From Prostheceraeus crozeri (Eukaryota > Platyhelminthes > Polycladida > Euryleptidae), in the NCBI GenBank assembly GCA_907163375.1, contig CAJQUW010004462.1, forward strand, positions 306,001 through 370,000: a DNA stretch of 64,000 nt, written 5' to 3'. The notes beneath the pieces were generated by a model. That model had not been told where the DNA came from. It did no database searches and saw only the letters and a program-made list of their open reading frames with translations. This document shows, piece after piece, positions 44,435-54,419 of the stretch; the first letter of the stretch is position 1, and every line of letters begins with the position of its first letter. The position numbers and the translations under genes are program-made.

Positions 44435-44756
44435 GATGAAAGAATGAGTAAATTGAGCGATGTACCTTCCTTTTATACTTTTCCCAACTACCTTGATGAA
44501 ATGTGAAGTTAGTATGAAGTTGGGAATGATAGAGTTGAATTCGCCGATTGTTGACGCGCAGCCAGATGCGATTTCCAATACGTGAATGTCTTTTCATATA
44601 GAAGTATTTCAAGTCCTTCATGATATGATGTAGAGATTGAAAATGACGATAAGATAAAGCAAACTCTCTTCTCACATTTCCAGTTGAATCTTTGAAATAG
44701 ACGTTTCGATCATGATCCGTTTCAATACGTTGTAGGGAATCTAATTTCCAACTCAT
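44106..44756 (-). CDS. PC4-like candidate A, with a long tail overlapping the TBP-like gene
   Basis: The open frame encodes 216 residues. Only the first about 108 resemble the neighbouring protein at 44,779-45,135 (LDSLQ, FK.S.G, IM.DL.YF, IQ.YHS, WEKY, HRSI shared; about 40 percent identical by eye). This domain looks like two copies of a strand-strand-helix unit, as would be expected of two joined PC4/Sub1 subunits; that fold assignment is inference. The conserved part ends almost exactly where the TBP-like gene begins, and the remaining 108 codons run through it in another frame for about 329 nt. Either the tail is a genuine overlapping product or a splice or termination event removes it. 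Confidence 0.6.
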   Translation of the reverse strand: MSWKLDSLQRIETDHDRNVYFKDSTGNVRREFALSYRHFQSLHHIMKDLKYFYMKRHSRIGNRIWLRVNNRRIQLYHSQLHTNFTFHQGSWEKYKRKVHRSIYSFFHHEAPSLHHRQHSPSLQTLHQNRSHNITPTASKQQVLPGPSSNVSGEDEQFTESSTLPKWDCTDSRRPFSFIGAVNALRATKTTTSDMEEGEVCDVESDCGQYGDLYSIE

Positions 44757-44778
44757 GATGTGTGGTAGTCATGTCTGA

Positions 44779-45135
44779 TTAAGATTTGCATAGTAGGGCG
44801 ATGAACTCACGACGAATAAATGTCATGATGGAGCGATGTATATATCTTCTATACTTCTCCCAATTGTATTTGCGAAATGAGAAACAGTTTGCGGAATGAG
44901 AATGGTAGATTTGAATTTCATTTCTGTAATGTTGAAGCCAAACTTGATCACCCAAGGAGATGAATCTTAATGTTTCAAAATATTCCAAATCCCTCATGAT
45001 ATCATTGAGGTTGACAAATTGTCGCCATGTTAATGTAATTCCTCTTGATGTATGACCATGAGAATTTTTGAAATGTACGTTTCCATCACGATCAACTCTG
45101 ATATATTGTAGAGAGTCCAAAATCCAAGTCTTCAT
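44779..45135 (-). CDS. PC4-like candidate B, tandem paralogue
   Basis: ATG at 45,135 gives 118 residues, nearly all the domain shared with candidate A, ending shortly after HRSIMTF. Each half has a strand pair followed by a helix: NVHFKNS...ITLTWRQFVNLNDIM, and NEIQIYHS...FSFRKYNWEKYRRYIHRSI. This suggests an internal duplication of a PC4-like unit. PC4 proteins bind single-stranded or melted DNA and assist TBP-dependent transcription. Lying beside a TBP-like gene makes that reading attractive, but it needs a structural comparison. Confidence 0.55.
   Translation of the reverse strand: MKTWILDSLQYIRVDRDGNVHFKNSHGHTSRGITLTWRQFVNLNDIMRDLEYFETLRFISLGDQVWLQHYRNEIQIYHSHSANCFSFRKYNWEKYRRYIHRSIMTFIRREFIALLCKS
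44784..44791 (-). promoter_or_regulatory. ATGCAAAT late-promoter-like motif, minus strand
   Basis: The complement of atttgcat reads atgcaaat, 35 nt before the ATG of PC4-like candidate A (44,756). Confidence 0.45.
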
Positions 45136-45141
45136 GATGTT

Positions 45142-45149
45142 ATGCAAAG
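45142..45149 (+). promoter_or_regulatory. ATGCAAAG late-promoter-like motif
   Basis: atgcaaagttg lies 29 nt before the penton-like gene at 45,171, in the short gap shared with the divergent PC4-like candidate B. Confidence 0.5.
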
Positions 45150-45170
45150 TTGCAGATTAGCAATATAAAA

Positions 45171-46568
45171 ATGTCGTTTTATCATATTTTGCTTAGCAAT
45201 GCGGCTACAAAGAGATTTACTAGTAATCGAGCTGCACTCTTTTCTACTCCCATTGATCATGCACAACAGCTAAATGGAAATTGGGAAGTGGGTGTCACTC
45301 AACTTGTTTATAGCAACTGTGTCTATACTTTTGATCATGAGGTGATGACTATTAATATGAGGCGTACAGCTGCTTATCAATGTGAAAAGGGGTGCCGAGT
45401 ATACATTCCACAGTGGCCAAAGAAAGATCTCTTATCATGTAAAAAGTTTATATATGATTTCTTGAATAAAGCGAGTAAACATATTGTTCAATTTACTCCG
45501 CACAATGATGATTATAATTATGTACATCATGTAGTTGAGAAAGATTGGATTGTTGGTTTAAGTCCAAGTTTAAGAAATGATTTAGGCTACCTCGCTAGCG
45601 CCTTAACAAGCTATGATAATTTTAACGTTAATTACCACATAAGTGGTCATAAACAGTTAATATATCGAGAGGAAGCTTATTATGTAGATCTTATTCCAAG
45701 AAATGAGAAGACGTTGGTGAAGAAGATTGTGATTAAGCCAAGAAAGACAAACATGACTCCTGAAACATTATTGAAGAAATTTAATTATCTCCTTCGAGTT
45801 GATGGCAAACAAGTGGCAACATTGACTTATATTAAATCATCTAATCATATTGCAATAAGCAAATTAAATGATGATGATCTAGTATTAGTTTGTTCAAAAG
45901 ATTTTCATCAGTTCTTACGACATCGTTCTGCAGCTGTTCATGGAAAATCTGATATGCAACATTTACCATGTGAAAGGTCAAATCAATTTGATACAGAATG
46001 GACCGTATCTTTATACAGAAAGTGTGTAGAGCCTTTAGGTGGTATCTTACATGAAACAAGAGTGTTGATGCCTCGCATTATTACTTCGGTTAAATTGGTT
46101 GTAGATTATTTAAATGAAGTGATTAATGACCAACATATTTCATTTTCTGAAAAAGAAGGTACTTTGTCTCTCACTATAAGTGGAAAAGGTATTGAACTAA
46201 TTATGGATAAAACTCTAATGGACATTTTGGGTTTTGATCAAAATATCTTTAAAAGTGGTACTGTAACCAAAGCTAGCGCAGACATGTCGCTATCGCGTCG
46301 TATTAACTATTTTCAGATATATTCCAATATTGGTGAAGATGTACGTGTGGGAGATGTTGAAGCTCCATTGCTAGCAATGATACCATACCAGCCAAAGAGC
46401 TGCAGTATTTTATCTGAGCATACTTTCAAGAAAGTGCATTATACAAAGCTGAAATCAAACTACATCCCACAAATTGATATTGCCATTTATGACGATGCTG
46501 GTGCGTTGATTCCTTTTCATAAAGATGCTGTGACAAGTATCACACTCCATTTCCGAATGAAGAGTTAA
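45171..46568 (+). CDS. Penton-like minor capsid protein 1
   Basis: ATG at 45,171 gives 465 residues. The N-terminus (FYHILLSNAATKRF ... LNGNWEVGVTQL) is the conserved opening of a large group of Polinton proteins. The C-terminal 90 residues carry the widely shared QIYSNIGEDVRVGDVEAPLL block and end in a LHFR strand. These features mark the minor capsid (vertex) protein family of Polintons and adintoviruses. The next gene is a paralogue with the same beginning and end. Confidence 0.75.
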   Translation: MSFYHILLSNAATKRFTSNRAALFSTPIDHAQQLNGNWEVGVTQLVYSNCVYTFDHEVMTINMRRTAAYQCEKGCRVYIPQWPKKDLLSCKKFIYDFLNKASKHIVQFTPHNDDYNYVHHVVEKDWIVGLSPSLRNDLGYLASALTSYDNFNVNYHISGHKQLIYREEAYYVDLIPRNEKTLVKKIVIKPRKTNMTPETLLKKFNYLLRVDGKQVATLTYIKSSNHIAISKLNDDDLVLVCSKDFHQFLRHRSAAVHGKSDMQHLPCERSNQFDTEWTVSLYRKCVEPLGGILHETRVLMPRIITSVKLVVDYLNEVINDQHISFSEKEGTLSLTISGKGIELIMDKTLMDILGFDQNIFKSGTVTKASADMSLSRRINYFQIYSNIGEDVRVGDVEAPLLAMIPYQPKSCSILSEHTFKKVHYTKLKSNYIPQIDIAIYDDAGALIPFHKDAVTSITLHFRMKS

Positions 46569-46575
46569 TGCAAAC
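46568..46575 (+). promoter_or_regulatory. ATGCAAAC late-promoter-like motif
   Basis: The motif overlaps the previous stop codon and lies 40 nt before the preferred start of the second penton-like gene at 46,608. Confidence 0.4.
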
Positions 46576-46607
46576 GTATGCTAATATATTTTTCCAATGT
46601 GAATAAT

Positions 46608-48128
46608 ATGGAAAGTGAAAATAAGGACTCGTTTCTAATCTACTTGCCCAGTAATGCTTCTATGAATAAATTTCCCAAAAATAAACCATCAGACTATCGA
46701 GTAGAATTAAATCGGCCACTGCATTTAGAAGGTGAATGGGAGGTTGGCGTTTCTAGTATTTGCTATGATAGCAATATTCAGAATGTGAATGATTTGGAAG
46801 AAATGATATTGACTCCTCGCACCCATGATGGAATAACGATGAATAATGCATTTCAGTTCCCATACAATTTAACATCAGATGGAAAGTGGAACTATGAATG
46901 GATTCAGATAAAATCAGATTCTTATGAGCCATTTGGGAATGAGAAAATTATTAAGGCATTCAACAGTGGTAATACTTCCATCATGAAGAATAAAAATCAG
47001 AAAGCTTATGAGTTTACTATCTATCATTGGAGTGGGAGACAGTTCCTCCGCTTTCATTCTTTTACTAAAGGTCTTACGCTGAGGTTGGATAGTGAATTCT
47101 ATCCACATCTTGGTTTTGGTCATGGACTACATCTAACGTCAATTGCTACTGCAAATGTTAAAAAAGTTTATTCAAATCGAATCAACAAATTTCATTATAG
47201 ATTTAAAATATTTGATGAAGATGTTGTAGAATGCGAAGAACGCATCATTTTGAAAAAGCGTGGTGTTCAACCTTTATCACTTATTGAGTTAGTAAAACGA
47301 TGGAATGAGACTGTGGGTAAGAAGTATGGAGAAAAAATTATGGCGGACAAAAATAAGTTGGTTATTCAGAAATATAATGACAAACTTACAGTTTATTTCT
47401 CTCCAACCTTGCGTCATTTTGTAAGACATTATACACCTATTATTGGAAGCGGTGTGGTGTATGCTTCTCATGAATATCACACTAAAGCTGATTCAGTTAA
47501 TGATGAATGGTGGGTGGACATCTATGGCGATCGCATCAAGAAAATTTACCAGTCTTATGAAGAATCTAAAGTTGCTATCAATATAATGCCGCGTCTATAT
47601 CATACAGTTGAAAGCTTCATTCATGTAGTAAATCCTTATATACAACAGAAGTTGAAGCATGTGATGAAAAGTAAATATGATGTAAAGACACACCACATTT
47701 CGTTTTCAATTGAAAATCAACGCGTTGTTCTGAGACTGGGTGATGACATTCAATGTCAATTGAGTAAAAATTTGAAAAAACTCTTTGGTTTTTCAATGCT
47801 ACAAACAGTGTTTGCTGCTGCGCATACGATTGGTATAGAAACACCAATGACACTTGATAAACATGAACAGCACCTTTACATTCAAAGTGATTTGATTCTA
47901 CCTATTTCTGTTGGTGAGAAAAAAGAATACATTTTACGCGATTTCATTCATGATAAAGACGCTTCATATGGAATAGTCGAGAAGATGTTTGAATCTATTT
48001 TCTATCATCCCGTCGTCAAACAAACTATACCCTCTATTGCTATCAAAATTACCAATGGTTTACAAGAGTGCATCCACGTGAAAGATACTAAATCCCTCAT
48101 AACGTTAGTGTTTCGGAAAACAAAGTGA
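46608..48128 (+). CDS. Penton-like minor capsid protein 2
   Basis: ATG at 46,608 gives 506 residues; an ATG at 46,578 in the same frame is the alternative. The opening FLIYLPSNASMNKFPKNKPS ... LEGEWEVGV parallels the first penton-like gene. The end also parallels it (LYIQSDLILPISVG ... SITLVFRKTK in place of the RVGD/LHFR block, more diverged). The middle regions differ. Two copies may supply different vertex or receptor-binding parts of the capsid; that division of labour is inference. Confidence 0.7.
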   Translation: MESENKDSFLIYLPSNASMNKFPKNKPSDYRVELNRPLHLEGEWEVGVSSICYDSNIQNVNDLEEMILTPRTHDGITMNNAFQFPYNLTSDGKWNYEWIQIKSDSYEPFGNEKIIKAFNSGNTSIMKNKNQKAYEFTIYHWSGRQFLRFHSFTKGLTLRLDSEFYPHLGFGHGLHLTSIATANVKKVYSNRINKFHYRFKIFDEDVVECEERIILKKRGVQPLSLIELVKRWNETVGKKYGEKIMADKNKLVIQKYNDKLTVYFSPTLRHFVRHYTPIIGSGVVYASHEYHTKADSVNDEWWVDIYGDRIKKIYQSYEESKVAINIMPRLYHTVESFIHVVNPYIQQKLKHVMKSKYDVKTHHISFSIENQRVVLRLGDDIQCQLSKNLKKLFGFSMLQTVFAAAHTIGIETPMTLDKHEQHLYIQSDLILPISVGEKKEYILRDFIHDKDASYGIVEKMFESIFYHPVVKQTIPSIAIKITNGLQECIHVKDTKSLITLVFRKTK

Positions 48129-48240
48129 AGTCTTTATACAACATTTATTGAAATATGTACATGAATGTGAAGCAATAGACTTTATACAACATCCACTGAA
48201 AATATATACATGAGTGTACTTCAATAAACATTGCTATATA
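48129..48240 (+). repeat. Imperfect tandem 50-bp repeat after the penton-like genes
   Basis: ctttatacaacat(tt/cc)a(t/c)tgaaa(a)tat(g/a)tacatgagtgt occurs twice in tandem, followed by caataaa near 48,222, which could serve as the 3' end of the penton-like transcripts. Confidence 0.6.
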
Positions 48241-48289
48241 CAAAAAGTCTTTTTACTTCGTGAAGGGTGGAAATATACAGGGATAGGAA

Positions 48290-48425
48290 AAATGTCTTTC
48301 AGTGGAAAAGTCATCACATGGGGAATGTACAGATGTGGACACATATTCACAAGGAAAAAACAATCTCATGCGATACATAAAACAACAATGTTTATCTACA
48401 GAAATCAACATCAAAATACTAAGTT
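48290..48425 (+). pseudogene. Frame-broken zinc-finger relic similar to the polymerase N-terminal finger
   Basis: One frame reads RCGHIFTRKK and, after a one-base shift, the next reads NNLMRYIKQQC, preceded in that frame by GECTD-like codons. The polymerase N-terminus has ECADCGHIFTRKWDLTRHIKRGVC. The same finger is therefore present here on the opposite strand, broken by a frameshift and with a missing Cys. It may be the remains of another zinc-finger gene that once lay beyond the polymerase 3' end. Confidence 0.45.
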
Positions 48426-48433
48426 AAGGATGA

Positions 48434-51400
48434 TTATGCTAAGACGTCTCCTGAATGTGGTAGTGTGAGTTTAATTCTTTTGGGTGGTGGTATGTTTGTG
48501 TCAGGATGTCCATGTGGAAGAGATATGTTGTGTTCTAGCCAGCACCTCTTATCCTCCCATGCTGAAAGCGCCCGTTTCCTAAAAGTATGAGTTTTGATCT
48601 CATGCGACTTAGATTTTAAGATTGTCATATTGACAAACGTTATATTTTTATTTCTATAGGCTTTCCTGAAATTCTTATGTTTCATGTTAGAGACCAATGA
48701 TCTTGATATGCCTTTAGCGCGCTTAATGCTATCATCACTATCCTTTAATTTCATAGAATACATTTTAGGGCGGAGGAGAATCATTTCAGCTATCTCCTTC
48801 CCTGCTGTCTCATCCTTAAAGCAGCCAAGTTTTGCCTTATTTTTGATGGAGTATAGTGGATGATCAGCAGGATAATTTGATGTATCAAAATATCTTTCTA
48901 AAGATTTTCCTACTTCATTAAAATTTAAATCTTTTTGAGTGGTAATACCTAAAAAGAAACTATCTGTGTCACCACCCAACAAACGAACCTCTTTTACGAG
49001 AGGACACGGTTTTAGTATTTTATAGAAGAGTTGATACATTTCAAGCTTGGAGTAATCTAGAACAGCTTGACCAATATAGATGGGTTTGCACAACTCAACT
49101 TCAGATTTTATCATTTTAATACCTACAAGATCCTCATCGATTATGTCTCTATCGATGAATAGAGGTGATGAGGTCAATTTGTGATACTTTTGATCATCAT
49201 TAACTAGTTTGTAGTTTACGCGCTTTCTAACATCCTCCATCGTCTTACCAAATAGACTGTTGTTCTTATATTTATAAAAATCTTTTTCAAAATTATTTTG
49301 GGCTAGTGCACGTTTCTGGCTGTTACTATCTATGTAGGGTTTGAGGAAGGCTTTCTGTCTAAATTTAATAATGCGGTGAACTCTTTTTAAAATCATGCCC
49401 ATTTCTAAATAAAATTTTAAGATGCTAAAGTGGACTAGATAGTTTTCTTTATCATATTGAGTGAGCAAAAGTTTGCGGCAAGGCTTATACTTGGGTTGTC
49501 CACATGATTCTAAATCTTTATGAAATTGTTTCATAAAGTCGGAAAACATATCTTTACTCACTTCACCTGATTCGGGTGCGAGTGGAAAATCTACGGTTTT
49601 ATGTTTAATATTATTTGGATAGATTAGATCTATCTCAAAATAATATCCCCAATCACCTTGATCTGGAATTGCTAGTATGTTGGAAGGGTTGGAGAAATGT
49701 TGAATTTCACTATCATCTAACCAGCTAAACTCAGAGTGAGGTAGCGGTTTGGATAATGAACTACCATACAAATTATTTTGGTCATAATACTTAAGATGAG
49801 TCTGATCATCGCCTACTATTTTTGATTTTAACCTATGTTTATTTACAAATGTGAGACCACCGCGAATTCCTCGCTCAAATAAATTATACATCTCTGGATC
49901 TTGTAAGAGATGAATGGTCTCACCAGTCATTTTAAAAGCAGACTTAAATGACATGGCTGGTAGACTGACAAAGTGGACGGGATCTAACTTATCTTCTTCT
50001 AATGCCACTCGTCGAAACTCCTGAAATACATCAGCCAGCAAAAATACATCTAACTTAAGATAGGCAATCATATATTCGCCAAATGTATGGCAGTCAAATT
50101 TTATCCATGCATCTTGTGCATGTTCATAATCTTCGGTCTTACATTCTGCGCCGATCAAATCATTTTTAAATTTATCTATGGGTGGAAGAGAAGTCTCGCC
50201 GAGTTTACTAATCGCATCAAAATATGCATATGGAAAGACTCCTTTCCGTGTGATGACTTCATCGGTTAGATTTGGATATTGTTTCTTAAGATTTTGTGTT
50301 AGTGGAAGAGACTTTAGATTTTGTACGAGAGAGGCCAGTGATGCAGTCATAAATTGGTAGGAATCTAAAAATTTTATATCAAAATAGACCGTCTTATTTT
50401 CTTTAGTTTTATCGACAGGCACTTTTGCTGTCATGGCCATAAACTTCTCTCTCGTTTGTGCTATTACATCAAGCTTCCACTCTTTCATTTGACCTAAACC
50501 TCCTTTTATTATCATATGGCTATCGTAGCCCTTGAAATTATGGAAAATGACGGGTAATGTACGCCGTTTCATCCTAAGTGAAAAATTGCATTTTGAACAT
50601 AGTGCGTTTCTAAATTTACCAGTGATGTGATCATGGTCGCGCACTTTCTTAATCTTATCATCATCAAATGTTTTCCTACATTTGGGGCAAACGTTGCAAC
50701 TATCAAATTTTACTTGATCATCTGCTGTCATATGCAATGATCTGCGATAGAGTTCACCATCATACTTTTGCTGAAATTTTACAGCCTGTTTGAGGAATTG
50801 TAGGAATTGGTAAATACAATCCTCACCTTGCCAGACGTGCATTTTATTTTTTCTATTTTGGAAATGGTCATGCCATACTTCATAGCAGGAAATGGCTGCT
50901 GGTCGATGGATGTTATCATCGATATAACATTCGATGTCAGCATAGATGACACGAAGAGGACTTAGTTCATCGCCATTCTCTCTATATGAAAACTCCTTAT
51001 CTTTGGGCATGCGTTCCATTTGCAGTTTACCTCGCTTACACCACTCATAATGAGTTTCAAATTTGTTTTTACTCCTAAAGTTCCGAATGCATCTGTCACA
51101 GTAATAAATCTCTGATGAGGTAGAATTTCTTAAGTGGTGGTATAAGCGAGAAATTTTGGGAATGCCGCAGTAGTGCCATTCCTCACTATCATCCTGTCTT
51201 ACTAATAAAAGGTTGACAACGTGGTCATAACAACTCGAACGCGAGTTGTAGCGCACACCCTTCAATCCCTTTTCCCAAACATGGAGAACTATTTTAATGT
51301 TGTTCAATTTTTCAAATTTTTCTATATCTTTAATTTTCATATCGTCACTATTACAGTCATCGAAGTTTAATTCATTCTCCCACTGCCTATAGCTATATGT

Positions 51401-52408
51401 GCGATTTCGATTCGCATTGATATCATTATAGTGGAGAATGGAGAGGACAGCATATTTAAAACATTGCGATTCGCAATCGACATTAATGACTGCTGTTTTG
51501 TTTTTTAAAATTTTTGGAAGTTTAAAGGAGCCTCGACCACTATGATTTCCTAATAAACTGATTTTAAATAAGGCGGACTCAATGCCATCAAAAATGAGAC
51601 CGCTATCGCGCTCGTTAAATTTATCAATATTTAATTTTAATCCTTGGATGTGAAAATTTATCCAAGACTCATAGTCTACAACCTCGGTTGCAGGAGAGGA
51701 GGGTATGTGAAACTCCAACCTCTCTATTATTTGTCCAGTATGGTGGTCGATTTTTACATATTTTATTTTAAGATAGATGAGCGCCTTCATCCTAAAATTG
51801 TCTAAATTGTTGAAGAGCGCTTCTATCAATGATGAATTTTGATGAAACCATTCCTCAAAGTTAGCAATGGTTTCTGAGGAGTCCATCTGGTAGTTCCTCA
51901 CTAAATTATTTATGGACACTTCAGTGAGTCGGATAGAGGAGGTACCGTTGGTGTAGGTATCGTTCGTGTGTGTATGTTGAAGTCTGTGCGAAGATAGTTC
52001 AAAACGTGTCTCGAAAGACTGAGCGCACAAGTCGCAAGAAAAGGAGACGACGTTAACAGAATCATCCCCACCTCCGGAGATTGATGCCGGCTTAGGTCGA
52101 CAAACACCTCGCTTGATGTGTCGGGTGAGATCCCATTTCCTCGTGAAGATGTGCCCACAGTCAGCACATTCCCACTCGTTGCCATGTCGCGAAAGTTCTG
52201 AGCTGGAACTCACATCACCTGAAAGAGAAATCATTCTATCATCTCTGTTCAAGCCTCAGTGTAGTGTTACAACCTACCTTGACTCAATAACTCTAAACTT
52301 TCCTCGAGAAGGGAGGGCGTTGGTGATGAAGTTGATGCCTGAAATTGAGGAAGATGCTATTAGTCACACGTTTGAGGGAGATGAGAGAGGAAATCTTTAA
52401 CTTACCAT
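48434..52408 (-). CDS. Protein-primed DNA polymerase B with zinc fingers and EndoVII-like domain, three coding exons
   Basis: The coding segments are 52,408-52,406 (ATG only), 52,338-52,278 and 52,218-48,434, giving 1,282 residues. Both introns have gt...ag ends and keep the frame. The order is: a C2HC and a C2H2 finger, the domain shared with the ORF at 37,874, a VDCESQCFKYAVLSIL segment, another zinc finger, and exonuclease motif I YADIECYI. Next come an endonuclease VII-like C-x2-C...VRDHDHITGK...C-x2-C block, FHNFKGYDSH, and exonuclease motif III YLKLDVFLLADVF. Polymerase motif A is YDQNNLYG, B is KNNSLFGKTMED, and C is GGDTDSF. It replicates the linear element from its protein-capped ends. 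Intact. Confidence 0.95.
52219..52277 (-). other. Polymerase intron 2, 59 nt
   Basis: On the minus strand it begins gtaggt and ends tttctctttcag. It splits a Gly codon (phase 1). Without splicing the frame would start at a non-ATG codon. Confidence 0.75.
52339..52405 (-). other. Polymerase intron 1, 67 nt
   Basis: On the minus strand atg|gtaagt opens it and ctcaatttcag closes it. It separates the start codon from the rest of the protein, exactly as in the left-end gene at 36,268. Confidence 0.75.
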
Positions 52409-52512
52409 TTTAATGAAATATGATCAGACAGAATAATAGTCAAAGAGAGAGATCGTGCGATCGTCACTTTTATGATTCACAGATTAAATGAAATGACATG
52501 AATGTCACTTTG

Positions 52513-52520
52513 CTTATATA
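52513..52520 (-). promoter_or_regulatory. TATA box of the polymerase gene
   Basis: tatataag on the minus strand, 105-112 nt before the ATG exon. A ccaat word sits 35-40 nt further upstream, in the gap shared with the divergent gene at 52,634. Confidence 0.7.
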
Positions 52521-52633
52521 CTTTCATTCTCTTCATTCATTGGATGTTCATTCTGATTGGCTGCTTGTGTATACTTAAGAATTAGAAAAATGTTAAAGTT
52601 ATCATTATTCAAAGTCAGCATTTCAAAGACAAC

Positions 52634-53071
52634 ATGACAAGTCCTCCAACAACACCAAATACCGCATTGGAGTTCTCCTCTCCATGCACATCAGCAAAGG
52701 TGCTCGTTACACCAAATGCACCAAGAAAGGCGAAGGTGGAGAAGACATACAATCTCGACAATATACGAAAGTTATCATTATCGGAGGACGATGAAGAGGA
52801 GTTGCCCGACCTAACAGGCATACGGTGGAAATATTTACAATATGATGCCGAAGGGGTGATGGAGATGACCAGCAAGTCGCACTTGCATCAAATATGGGAG
52901 TGGTACACCCCTAACTCCCAACCGCGAACCGTGGCGGAGTGGGCGTACATTGAGAAAGTGAGGGACGCTGCAGAAGAACGTTTAAAGCAGCTCAACTGTT
53001 TTTGCTATCTATGTGAAACCAGACTCTGGGACGATATTGACGATGAAAACCTTTTGAAATACATGCCATAA
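52634..53071 (+). CDS. Polinton protein of unknown function, divergent from polymerase
   Basis: The 145-residue protein starts with a proline/threonine-rich stretch (TSPPTTPNTA). It then has an acidic patch (SEDDEEELPDL) and a C-terminal half with many Trp and a C-x2-C pair (CFCYLC). No family is recognised. It shares a compact bidirectional promoter region with the polymerase. An aataaa overlaps its end at 53,070-53,075. Confidence 0.6.
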   Translation: MTSPPTTPNTALEFSSPCTSAKVLVTPNAPRKAKVEKTYNLDNIRKLSLSEDDEEELPDLTGIRWKYLQYDAEGVMEMTSKSHLHQIWEWYTPNSQPRTVAEWAYIEKVRDAAEERLKQLNCFCYLCETRLWDDIDDENLLKYMP

Positions 53072-53075
53072 TAAA

Positions 53076-54330
53076 TGTTTATTTCGTATTATCTTTGCTT
53101 TCATACTGACTTACTTGAATGGGGTTTTAGTGAATAATTTAACCATGCCCGGTGATAAATGATGTCAGGGTCCCTGACGGGGCCCTTTAGGGCACTCGGG
53201 CAAAACTAGGGCAACGATAAATTTTCAAAATAGGCTCTTTGTCTTTGTAAATGACAAGATTTTTGATAATTTCCCTAAGAAAATCAATAACGAGCACGTT
53301 TTCTCAAAATTCGATATCAGGGCAAGATTAGGGTAACCTTAGGGCAATGTGATTTCAGGGCAGAGTAGGGCATGCTCAGGGTATGCCCTGATTACACTAG
53401 ATGGTGCTGCAGCTGCACACACATCATTCACATGCTTCCTTAGTTATGTGCCACTTCCTACACTGTAATTTGACAGACTCGGCAATATAATTTTACCGTA
53501 CAACTTTTGGGTCACGTAAAATTACATTATGAAAAGATGTCTGTAATATAACATAGCTGAGCCTGTGAAATAACGAGCACTGCTAATGTTCAGGTAAAAT
53601 TGACTGTAAAGTCACATTGTGTTCTGGAAGTTGCTTTTCACATAACCGTGCTCGCCAAAGATAATGTATATTGTCTTATATCAGCGCTATCAATTTCATT
53701 GTATAAGTATACATATTGATTATTATCATTGATTAAATGAATACTCTTCTTATCTTTTCAAAGTAATTGAAATGGTCAGTCAATAGGAGATTCCTCAACT
53801 GAAATTGTAAATGAATTCATCTAGAAGAGATAAGACATATGATTCATTAATAGATAGAAAATTTGGAAATTAATTGCGGTCATGTGATTTATACACCTGC
53901 AAAAGGAATATTTAGTTCAATCTACTCCGTCTCTCCTCTTCTCTTCTCTCACTCACTCACTCACTCTCTCTCTCTCTCTCTCTCGTAATTCATTTATTCA
54001 TTTTCTTGCATCTTCTTTATCCATTCAGAAACTTATCTTAAATGTTATCCGGGCTGGAACATATGGGAAGTCACAATGCTGTTCAGATGACTGTTGCTCC
54101 TACAATTACGTAAGACTCGTCTCCGTACACCGATTTACTATATGAAATAGTTTCCCCGTTGCTTGCCTGCTGAACCGACCTTCATTCCATGAGTCACATG
54201 ACAAGAGGATGCGAGCTGGCAATGTCATTTATTTGCTAGTTGACTCCCACTGCATCGTGATATGTGGCTGTACGCATGTCAGTCAGCAAACTCACCGGCA
54301 TCAATATATTGTGAGTCTCAAACTTGCGAA
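53076..54330. other. Non-coding stretch inside the Polinton
   Basis: Repeated agggca/gggtaa words lie at 53,180-53,390. A (TC)n tract of about 45 bp lies at 53,940-53,985. There is no supported frame. It may contain upstream exons of the gene that ends at 56,653. Confidence 0.45.
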
Positions 54331-54332
54331 TT

Positions 54333-54340
54333 TATAAAAA
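54333..54340 (+). promoter_or_regulatory. TATA box, candidate
   Basis: tataaaaa lies about 85 nt before the open frame at 54,420. It is the likely promoter of the long-intron gene. Confidence 0.45.
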
Positions 54341-54419
54341 CTTTAACGACGCTTCAAGTCAGTAATTTGTGTTTTGGACATTCAGAGGAATTCTGTCGTA
54401 ATTCGATTATGCCTACATT

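Noticed and set aside
54207-54320. Short ATG frame upstream of the long-intron gene that ends near a gtgagt donor
   Set aside because: Its phase does not fit the downstream exon at 54,484, so joining them would break the frame.
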